A DNA stretch of 6,777 bases from Chloroflexota bacterium (lineage in GTDB: Bacteria > Chloroflexota > Anaerolineae > Aggregatilineales > Phototrophicaceae), in contig JAPOYU010000059.1 in the NCBI GenBank assembly GCA_026706395.1, forward strand, positions 1-6,777, written 5' to 3'. The position numbers were made by a program, and so were the translations under genes. Positions 1-5,305 of this stretch are shown one piece after another (the first letter of the stretch is position 1; every line of letters starts with the position of its first letter). The notes under the pieces were generated by a model that was not told where the DNA came from, made no database searches, and saw only the letters and a program-made list of their open reading frames with translations.

Positions 1-2
1 CC

Positions 3-185
3 GGATACACCGCCCCCTTAGACCATGACGAGCAGCTCGTCAAACGCATCGACGGGTTATTCACGCAGCGCGACCGCCTTGACCCTGTGGTCAGCGTCTC
101 ACTCGTAAACTCGGAGCCGATTAATGATGGCAGTCTGCTGCTTTCCGATCACATCGGCGTGATGGCAACATTGGATCTCGCCTAA
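3..185 (+). CDS. C-terminal end of an endonuclease/exonuclease/phosphatase (EEP) fold protein, partial
   Basis: An open frame enters from the left edge and ends at TAA 183-185, giving about 60 residues. The tail has the usual ending of the EEP superfamily (DNase I-like metal-dependent phosphodiesterases and endonucleases): an RID segment near residue 15 where the family has R-I-D-Y, a RLDPVVS stretch, then L-S-D-H-I-G-V-M-A, matching the S-D-H-x-G-V/L catalytic motif near the C-terminus, in which the Asp and His are active-site residues. The usual tyrosine after RID is glycine here. The rest of the protein, including the N-terminal metal-binding residues, lies outside the window, so substrate and integrity cannot be judged. 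The next 640 bases carry no intact gene, so it is probably not in one operon with the regulator downstream. Confidence 0.6.
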   Translation, partial: GYTAPLDHDEQLVKRIDGLFTQRDRLDPVVSVSLVNSEPINDGSLLLSDHIGVMATLDLA

Positions 186-280
186 ATTACAGCTACAGCT
201 ATTCGATACCGACGATGGTATTGACGCTGGCCATATCTGATCTCGCCGGTCGGATTGAATAAGGAAAACTGAATTATCAC

Positions 281-300
281 GCCGGCCCTTCCGGGCTGGC
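281..300. repeat. GC-rich hairpin with 4-base loop
   Basis: GCCGGCCC (281-288) and GGGCTGGC (293-300) pair over eight positions, seven Watson-Crick and one G-T wobble, around the loop TTCC. It lies 96 bases after the EEP stop codon. There is no T-run on either side, so it is not a standard intrinsic terminator. It could be a REP-like element or an RNA 3'-end stabiliser. Confidence 0.4.
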
Positions 301-363
301 CTGCTCACACATCGGCGGACGGAGATCCAAGCCGACGGTTTCGCCTAGACTTTGCCCGGCTAG

Positions 364-543
364 GTCTTTGACGGTCGCCTGCTGGAGATCGCCCGGCCAC
401 TATATGAAGCCGCTGCGCAAACGGGACAGACGCCATGGGAGCAGTTGTGCATGATTGTCGCGGATTCCGGATTGCCGGTTTGGGGAGAAGACTATTGCTC
501 AAGCAAGGTGATCTGGGCCGTGCCAATAGCCTATGCCAACTAG
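364..543 (+). pseudogene. Unrecognised 59-codon open stretch, possible 3' gene remnant
   Basis: After a TAG at 361-363 the + strand stays open for 59 codons to TAG 541-543. The translation has protein-like composition: it begins VFDGRLLEIARPLYEAAAQT, continues with a PWEQL segment, and ends ...WAVPIAYAN. No ATG is near its beginning and no ribosome binding site is seen. Just upstream the next frame reads RRFRLDFARLGL, so a frame break near 360 is possible. I do not recognise the family. It may be the C-terminal debris of a dead enzyme gene, or a chance open frame. Confidence 0.25.
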
Positions 544-709
544 AACATCGCTGAATTCATACGGAGCGAGATCGTTTGCGAGATGACTTCAGCATAGTGC
601 CTCAGTTTCACCTAATGACTTGTTTGCTTCACAGAAGGGCTATTCTGCAATACATCCCGTTACGTCTTCGTTTGCACGGAAATCACCTGCTGTTAGCTTA
701 GTCAGTAAA

Positions 710-742
710 GCTTGCAATGCGTACAACCGTATTGCGGCAAGC
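710..742. promoter_or_regulatory. Imperfect inverted repeat just upstream of the regulator's -35 box
   Basis: GCTTGC (710-715) and GCAAGC (737-742) are inverted copies. Within them GCAAT (714-718) and ATTGC (731-735) are also inverted copies, so two pairings overlap. The element ends two bases before the TTGACA box at 745, a usual place for an activator or second operator. Its function is inferred from position only. Confidence 0.3.
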
Positions 743-744
743 AT

Positions 745-773
745 TTGACAAAGAATCCATCACAAGATAAACT
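745..773 (+). promoter_or_regulatory. Putative sigma-70-type promoter of the GntR regulator gene
   Basis: A perfect -35 hexamer TTGACA (745-750) is followed after 17 bases by TAAACT (768-773), which matches the -10 consensus TATAAT at four of six positions, including the first two and the last. Transcription would begin around 779-782, about 45 bases before the GTG start. The 15-bp palindrome at 782-796 would then cover the start point, fitting repression by the regulator itself. Confidence 0.5.
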
Positions 774-781
774 CGGTTCTG

Positions 782-796
782 AGATATCATATATCT
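782..796. promoter_or_regulatory. Candidate operator: perfect 15-bp palindrome AGATAT-CAT-ATATCT
   Basis: AGATAT (782-787) and ATATCT (791-796) are exact inverted copies around a three-base centre. FadR-subfamily regulators bind short palindromes of the general form GT-N3-AC. This site keeps the three-base centre and half-site spacing but has AT-N3-AT, so recognition would be subgroup-specific. It lies just downstream of the predicted -10 box and 29 bases before the regulator's start codon, which suggests autoregulation. Confidence 0.45.
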
Positions 797-815
797 GAAA
801 TCGCCTCTCATATAT
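787..815. repeat. Direct repeat TCATATAT, two copies 21 bp apart, between promoter and start codon
   Basis: TCATATAT occurs at 787-794, inside the palindrome, and again at 808-815, touching the ribosome binding site. The 21-bp step equals two turns of the DNA helix, so two regulator dimers could bind the same face. The second copy overlaps the 8-bp palindrome CATATATG (809-816). Confidence 0.4.
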
Positions 816-824
816 GGAGTTGCA

Positions 825-1580
825 GTGATAAAGTCTCCTCTAAATCGAACTGTGAATCGAAAGTTGCGTGGACCGTTACTGAGCGTTGTCCTGCAAGATC
901 ACATTAAAGATTACATCATCGAATACAACCTCAAGCCGGGCGACCCCCTGCCCCCTGAGGGAGAATTCGCCAGAGAATTAGGCGTTAGTCGCGGTCCGGT
1001 GCGAGAAGCGGTGAAGTCCTTAGAATCGCTCGGCATTATTGAAGTACGCCACGGTGAGGGCTTATTTCTTCGAGAGTGGAATTTCGACCCGGTGCTGGCA
1101 ACGCTGCAATTCGGAATGCGAGTTAGCCCGGAAACTTTGGTGGAGCTGTATCAGATTCGGAAATGGCTGGAAATCGCCGTGATCGGAGACGCCGTCAAAA
1201 GAATCTCAGATGATGAACTCCTGCAACTTGATATCCTGATGTTGCAGTGGGAACGCGCCATGAAGCTCGGCGAAGATTACATTCAATTTGATGAAGAATT
1301 CCATCGCATAATTTTAGGTACGCTGCAGAATCAGACGCTCATGAAGCTATTCAGTTCCTTTTGGTTGGCATTCTACAATCACGAGAGTGGAGAACTCTAT
1401 TCTCCCGATCGCGACTGGGTCATCAGCGCGCATCGCAATGTTCTGGAGGCCATCAAACAACGTGACCCGGAGTTGGCGCGCCAGGCGCTGCAGCAGCAGT
1501 TTTTGGGATTTCAGGAGCGCATCAAACGAATTGTCAGCGGGGAAAAACAGTCAGCGGATACAGGGAATGGCGCGCCGTAG
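825..1580 (+). CDS. FadR-subfamily GntR transcriptional regulator (winged HTH plus FCD sensor domain)
   Basis: The 251-residue length fits the FadR subfamily. Residues about 18-85 form the N-terminal winged helix-turn-helix, with the P-P-E-x-E-(F/L)-A...L-G-V-S-R-G-P-V-R-E-A-V recognition-helix signature and a wing ending in RHGEGLFL. Residues about 105-235 form an all-helical FCD ligand-sensing domain. The metal site of this family (Asp, His, His, His) is visible as D156, H160 and H203, but the expected fourth ligand about 22 residues after H203, usually in an H-L pair, is Q225. Translation starts at GTG 825: GGAG (816-819) sits five bases upstream, and the ATG at 814 is out of frame. Such regulators usually repress adjacent catabolic genes until a small organic acid or sugar-acid ligand binds. 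The neighbours here are a binding-protein pseudogene and an M55 enzyme, so the ligand is unknown. Confidence 0.9.
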   Translation: MIKSPLNRTVNRKLRGPLLSVVLQDHIKDYIIEYNLKPGDPLPPEGEFARELGVSRGPVREAVKSLESLGIIEVRHGEGLFLREWNFDPVLATLQFGMRVSPETLVELYQIRKWLEIAVIGDAVKRISDDELLQLDILMLQWERAMKLGEDYIQFDEEFHRIILGTLQNQTLMKLFSSFWLAFYNHESGELYSPDRDWVISAHRNVLEAIKQRDPELARQALQQQFLGFQERIKRIVSGEKQSADTGNGAP

Positions 1581-1582
1581 AT

Positions 1583-1590
1583 AAGGAGGT
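1583..1590 (+). promoter_or_regulatory. Full-length Shine-Dalgarno AAGGAGGT with no clear gene
   Basis: AAGGAGGT, a full complement of the 16S rRNA 3' end, begins three bases after the regulator's stop codon. No ATG or GTG follows at normal spacing. TTG at 1593 (in frame with ATG 1665) is very close, and TTG at 1601 opens a frame of only about 29 codons to TAA. It may be the relic of a lost start or serve a small leader peptide. Confidence 0.35.
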
Positions 1591-1664
1591 GTTTGACGCT
1601 TTGCGCCGATACCAATTCTCAGCCGCTAAAGAGAATCATAGTACAAGATTTAGGAGGCAAGCAA

Positions 1665-2680
1665 ATGACACAGCGAAAGAAAGAATTTAAGACATAGGCT
1701 GAGCCGTCGCGATTTCTTAAAGGCAACTGCAGGCGTCGCTGGTGGTGAAGCAGCCAGCTCGTTGCTACCCGCCTCTCTGGTGGCAGCGCAAAACACCGTC
1801 ACACTTGATTATTGGTCAGTCGCCTGGGGCGGCGCAGCCGAGGTTGCCAACAGCTTCGCCGAGGCCTACCAAACCGCTGGTGGACGTTCCGATGTGACGG
1901 TGAACTTCTCGCAGTTTCCCGGCGACCGTCTGCCCGAGCGCATTTTGCTCGCGCTGCTGGCCAATGGTGGACCCCATTTCTTCAACCAAAACGATGTTGA
2001 ATGGACGAAGTACACCTATACTGGCGCGGCAGGCAGGCGGCGATGTCTTGAGCGCGGATGGCAAAGAAGCCATCTTCACCTCGCACGAAGCTGTCGCCGG
2101 CTTCCAACAGTATGTCGACTTCTTCAAGAAATACAAATCGATCACACCGGGCTTCGTCACCAATCCCTTCGGTGATTTCGAGGCCGGTCGCATCGTCTCG
2201 CTGCTCAGCTTCCCCGCCTTCTATGCCACCATGAAGAACAAGGATCTGCCTTTCGAGGTCGGCGTCGCGCCTTGGCCGGTAGTCGCCGGCGGCAATCGTA
2301 TTACTGCCGGTTCATTTGCCGGCTGGATCGTGAACCCCAACAAGCCGGACGATGAAAGAGCGGAGACCTGGAAGTTCCTGGCGTGGATGCTCATGAATCC
2401 GAATGACGCCATGGGCGTTGAAGTTGGCAAATACGGAACGGCTATCACCTGGCCCAACCAGTGGCACGATGACTTTATCGCGTCAGATGACAATTGGAGG
2501 CCATTCTACGAAACACAGCAATTTGCTGTTCCGGCCTTGCTGCATCCGAGAGCGCTCGAGGTCAAGGACCAAGTGATGTCTGCCATTTCCAGAATGATCC
2601 TGGAAGACGTTTCCGTGGCCGACGCGCTGGCAGGGGCCAAAGAAAAGGCTGACGCCATTCTCGCTCAGCCAGGCATCTAG
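1665..2680 (+). pseudogene. ABC-transporter family 1 (sugar-type) solute-binding protein, Tat-exported, frameshifted and internally deleted
   Basis: ATG 1665 has a strong ribosome binding site (AGGAGG, 1652-1657), but this frame stops at TAG 1695 after ten codons. One frame over, the sequence continues with a twin-arginine motif, S-R-R-D-F-L-K, an alanine/glycine-rich signal region and a mature N-terminus with LDYWSVAWGGAAE, as in extracellular sugar-binding lipoproteins and Tat-dependent homologues. This frame runs to about 2010-2030. A third frame then carries the C-terminal half to TAG 2678, with QAGGDVLSADGKEA, a YVDFFKKYK segment, AGSFAGWIVNP and a QPGI end. The two halves do not abut in intact relatives: the central segment of roughly 100 residues (interlobe hinge and ligand contacts) is missing, leaving about 338 codons against the usual 420-450. 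No permease or ATPase gene follows. It is a pseudogene; the single-base shift could be sequencing error, but the deletion could not. Confidence 0.85.
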
Positions 2681-2688
2681 TATCTAGC

Positions 2689-2702
2689 GCTCAGGCCTGA
2701 GC
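2689..2702. repeat. Perfect 14-bp palindrome GCTCAGGCCTGAGC
   Basis: The sequence is identical to its reverse complement and starts eight bases after the stop codon of the binding-protein pseudogene. With no central loop it is more likely a dimeric protein site or cruciform than an RNA hairpin. No matching copy occurs elsewhere in the window. Confidence 0.35.
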
Positions 2703-2730
2703 CAGGAGATTGGTCAGCATCGTTCATGCA

Positions 2731-2764
2731 AGGCGCCAGCGTGATCTAGTGCCTGCTGGCGCCT
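2731..2764. terminator. Perfect 10-bp-stem hairpin between binding-protein pseudogene and M55 gene
   Basis: AGGCGCCAGC (2731-2740) and GCTGGCGCCT (2755-2764) are exact inverted copies separated by a 14-base loop. The GC-rich stem would be very stable in RNA. Only CCATTT follows, so the U-tract is poor and intrinsic termination is doubtful. It may instead protect the upstream transcript end or attenuate read-through into the M55 gene, whose start is 79 bases downstream. Confidence 0.45.
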
Positions 2765-2842
2765 CCATTTCGGCAAGTGGACAGGGCCTATTCACAGCCC
2801 AATTCGCATCAGTTTTTCAGCCGCAAAGGAAACGAGGTAATC

Positions 2843-3760
2843 ATGGGAACTGGACTGAAAGTCTACATTCATTTTGATATGGAAGGAGTTGCCGGGGTCA
2901 ATTTCCCCACTGACCCTGTTAGCAAGTCGCCCCTCAATACCTGGCATACGCTATGGCAGCGCAAGATCAGCACTGGCGAGGTTAAAGCGGCTGTCGCCGG
3001 CGCGCTGGAAGCGGGCGCCGACACGATCTGGATCAATGACAAGCATTTCACTGGATTCAACTTGAATTACGAGGAGTTCGAGCCGCCCGTGGAACTGATT
3101 CAAGGCCGTGGAGCTCGGGGACCTACCTTTATGCCCGGCCTCGACGAGACCTGGGACGCGATCGTATTCGTCGGCGCTTTCTGCAAGGGCGGCACCTGGG
3201 GCGATGTCGGCACGCATCAACTCTGGTACATAGAAAGTATCGACCAGAATGACGAAGCGACAGAGCGAATCGAGGTCGGCATCTTTGGCGTCGTAGCTAC
3301 CGGCGATGGCTATTATGACGTTCCGGTCGTTTTTGTAAGCGGTGACGACTACGTCTGTCGTGAAGCCGAGGACTTGGTTCCGGGCATTGAACCGGGCGTC
3401 GTCAAGGTTGCGCACGGTCATTGGATGGCGCGCAGTCTCAGCCACAAAGCCTCCCGCGAAGTCATCCGCAAGGGCACAAAAGCCGGGATTGAGCGGCGCA
3501 AGGACATCAAACCCGTAAAGCTATCGGGACCTCGCTATCGTATCACCGTCGGCCCAAACCCCGAAGATATGTGGTTCGATCAATCCGTCGTCGGCGATGA
3601 TTTGCTCAAAACCTGGGAGGCGGCGCAGAACGTCCTGTGGGCTGATTTTGGCAACTACCACGAAGACAATTATGCCTGGCCGGATCGCATCGGCGTCGGC
3701 GACGACGGCAAACACACCACTGCCAAACGCGCCGAATACGACGAAGAAGCACAGGCCTAG
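2843..3760 (+). CDS. M55-family (DppA-like) D-aminopeptidase homologue with altered metal site
   Basis: The product is 305 residues; Bacillus DppA, a self-compartmentalising zinc D-aminopeptidase, is about 274. ATG 2843 is chosen because GAGG (2834-2837) lies five bases upstream and the D-M-E-G motif then falls near the N-terminus as in the family; the frame could be extended to GTG 2777 without a good binding site. Family landmarks in order: FDMEGVAGV with D12 and E14, NDKH with H68, the G-T-H segment with H125 (the DppA catalytic His115 position), E144, and GYYDVPVVFVSGDD beginning at 156. Against DppA from memory, D8, E10, H60, H115 and E133 are matched, but the zinc ligand H104 (in G-Y-H-A) corresponds to F113, followed by C114. 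A three-residue TGD insertion precedes GYYDV. It is cytoplasmic, with no signal peptide. D-peptide or related amide hydrolysis is likely but not assured, given the missing ligand. Confidence 0.85.
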   Translation: MGTGLKVYIHFDMEGVAGVNFPTDPVSKSPLNTWHTLWQRKISTGEVKAAVAGALEAGADTIWINDKHFTGFNLNYEEFEPPVELIQGRGARGPTFMPGLDETWDAIVFVGAFCKGGTWGDVGTHQLWYIESIDQNDEATERIEVGIFGVVATGDGYYDVPVVFVSGDDYVCREAEDLVPGIEPGVVKVAHGHWMARSLSHKASREVIRKGTKAGIERRKDIKPVKLSGPRYRITVGPNPEDMWFDQSVVGDDLLKTWEAAQNVLWADFGNYHEDNYAWPDRIGVGDDGKHTTAKRAEYDEEAQA

Positions 3761-3806
3761 TCGCTGCCTGGATAACTGATCGCGGCCAAGCAGCCGGGAT
3801 TCCACA

Positions 3807-3831
3807 CGCCTATCTCGCCACTATAGGCGAG
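3807..3831. promoter_or_regulatory. Two mutually exclusive hairpins ahead of the P450 gene
   Basis: CGCCTAT (3807-3813) can pair with ATAGGCG (3823-3829), and CTCGCC (3814-3819) can pair with GGCGAG (3826-3831). Both stems use the same 3' arm bases, so only one can form at a time. The element lies 29 bases before the P450 start codon and 20 bases before its ribosome binding site. A control role is inferred; the stems are short. Confidence 0.3.
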
Positions 3832-3860
3832 CACTCAGTGTAACAGACGTAGGACTTCAC

Positions 3861-5087
3861 ATGACTGACACCGTTGACGAAGCGCCGGATCAACTAAAGC
3901 GCTTTTATCAGGCCAAACTGTCCGATCCCTACCCGGTATACCATCAGCTGCGTTCCGAGGATCCCGTGCATTCTAGCGATCACATCGGCGCGTGGATCCT
4001 CACCCGCTATGATGATGTCAAGGCAGCCGCCAATGATCCTCGTTTTTCTTCGGTGCGCGCGCATTACTTTATGAATCAGTTGCCGGAGACAGCTCAGGAG
4101 CGCCTGCGCCCATTAGGCCATCAGCTAGCGCTATGGCTCATTCACATGGATCCACCTGACCATACACGGGTTCGGGCCTTGGTGCATAAAGCCTTTGTTC
4201 CTCAAGTGGTCGAGGGATTGCGAGAAGCCGTACAGCAAATTGTGAACGACTTGCTTGACGAGGTTGCTGAGGCCGGCGCGATGGACGTCATGGCTGACTT
4301 CGCCTATCCATTGACGGCAAGTGTCATAGCCGAGCTCCTCGGCATCCCAGCTGAAGATCGCGTTCGATTCGCAAACTGGTCAGACAGTATCAATGGATTC
4401 GTCGGCGCCGCCCAGGTTACGACGCGAAGAGCTGACTTGGCTCAGCAAAGTATGCTGGAGTTGATGGAGTACCTTCATGACCTGCTCGACCAACGCCGGC
4501 AGTCGCCCAGGGATGATTTTATGAGCGGGCTCATCGCGGTCGAAGAGGAAGGTGACAGGCTCAATGAAGAAGAGCTATTGGCACTCTGTGTTCTGCTGCT
4601 TTTCGCTGGACACGAGACGACGGCCAACCAAATCGGCAACGCGCTGCTTGCGCTCCTGCGGAATCCAGATCAACTGCGAAAGCTGCGGCGCGAACCAACC
4701 ATGATCAGCGACGCTGTTGAGGAGCTGGTCCGTTACGATTCTTCGGTACAACGCCTGGTCCGGGTGGCGACGCAAGACATTGAGGTCTGTGGACAAGGGA
4801 TTCGACGGGGAGAGTTTATCGCCGCGATGCTGGGGGCGGCAAACCGAGATCCAGCCCATTCTGCCGAGCCCGACAAGCTTGACATTGAACGCGACCAGAA
4901 CAGCCACCTCTCGTTTGGCTACGGAAAGCACTACTGTATTGGCGCGCCACTGGCTCGGCTGGAGCTTCAGATCGCCATCAGTACGATTCTGTCGCGCTAT
5001 CCCTCGCTGCGGCTGAAGAATGACGAGGTGCAATGGTACGACAATTTTGGCCAGCGATTCTTGCGATCGCTGCCGGTCGTCTTTTGA
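3861..5087 (+). CDS. Soluble bacterial cytochrome P450
   Basis: The 408-residue length and lack of a membrane anchor fit class I bacterial P450s, which take electrons from a ferredoxin and its reductase. Signatures in order: C-helix H-M-D-P-P-D-H-T-R-x-R with D97, H101 and R105; I-helix oxygen-activation motif A249-G-H-E-T-T254; K-helix E-x-x-R as E288 and R291; heme-binding loop F-G-Y-G-K-H-Y-C-I-G with the heme-ligand C359. All key residues are present, and the frame is undamaged. ATG 3861 has AGGA six bases upstream (3851-3854). General similarity is to CYP105/107-like hydroxylases of secondary metabolites and xenobiotics, but the substrate cannot be read from the sequence. No ferredoxin or reductase gene is in the window, so redox partners must be elsewhere. 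It follows the M55 gene by 100 bases on the same strand and may be cotranscribed. Confidence 0.95.
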   Translation: MTDTVDEAPDQLKRFYQAKLSDPYPVYHQLRSEDPVHSSDHIGAWILTRYDDVKAAANDPRFSSVRAHYFMNQLPETAQERLRPLGHQLALWLIHMDPPDHTRVRALVHKAFVPQVVEGLREAVQQIVNDLLDEVAEAGAMDVMADFAYPLTASVIAELLGIPAEDRVRFANWSDSINGFVGAAQVTTRRADLAQQSMLELMEYLHDLLDQRRQSPRDDFMSGLIAVEEEGDRLNEEELLALCVLLLFAGHETTANQIGNALLALLRNPDQLRKLRREPTMISDAVEELVRYDSSVQRLVRVATQDIEVCGQGIRRGEFIAAMLGAANRDPAHSAEPDKLDIERDQNSHLSFGYGKHYCIGAPLARLELQIAISTILSRYPSLRLKNDEVQWYDNFGQRFLRSLPVVF

Positions 5088-5252
5088 TCCTGCAAGTCTG
5101 TGTGCATCGCGCCTAATGGCATTTGCCCAAATGATACTTGTACCGGCTTTCCATTTGCATCCGGAGCAGGCAACGCCTTTGACCGGCTCGTCATGCCCGC
5201 AGTGGCGATATCTTTGGCCCAGATCGGGAGATGGTTGAACGAACAGAATTGA
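5088..5252 (+). other. 54 open codons in frame after the P450 stop, unrecognised
   Basis: After the P450 TGA (5085-5087) the same frame stays open to TGA 5250-5252. The translation has protein-like composition: a Cys-rich start with four cysteines in 17 residues, then FASGAGNAFDRLVMPAVA and a short amphipathic end. The P450 fold is complete without it, and VVF is a normal P450 end, so it is not an obvious missing part. It may be debris of another gene or chance, and I do not recognise it. The remaining bases to 5305 show nothing else. Confidence 0.2.
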
Positions 5253-5305
5253 GCGTGGTGTGCCAGTGCAGATTGACCGATTGCGCATGTTTTGAGGACA
5301 GCCAA

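Larger units (their letters stand above)
186..824. other. Gene-poor stretch between the EEP fragment and the GntR regulator
   Basis: No intact gene is seen on either strand over about 640 bases. The left part (186-543) is GC-richer and holds a hairpin and one open stretch that may be gene debris. The right part (about 544-824) is more AT-rich and non-coding in appearance, and ends in the promoter and operator region of the regulator. No tRNA, insertion sequence ends or CRISPR repeats were found. Confidence 0.6.

Noticed and set aside
281..300. Intrinsic terminator of the EEP gene
   Set aside because: The hairpin is strong but has no T-run on either side and lies 96 bases beyond the stop codon; it is kept only as a hairpin.
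99..526. Minus-strand open frames at 99-308 and 305-526
   Set aside because: The first is antisense to the EEP tail. The second has low-complexity Arg/Ser/Pro-rich composition, and the + strand reading of the same area looks more protein-like.
1665..1710. Programmed frameshift joining MTQRKKEFKT to the Tat signal
   Set aside because: The A-rich stretch before TAG 1695 is not a recognised slippery site, there is no stimulatory structure in evidence, and the same gene has a disabling central deletion.
2777..2842. Longer M55 protein starting at GTG 2777
   Set aside because: No ribosome binding site stands before 2777, the added 22 residues have no family counterpart, and ATG 2843 has GAGG at good spacing.
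3521..3805. Minus-strand open frames inside the M55 and P450 genes (for example 2951-3445, 3521-3805 and 4575-5315)
   Set aside because: They overlap well-supported + strand genes, lack binding sites and resemble no protein family; they are antisense shadows of GC-rich coding sequence.
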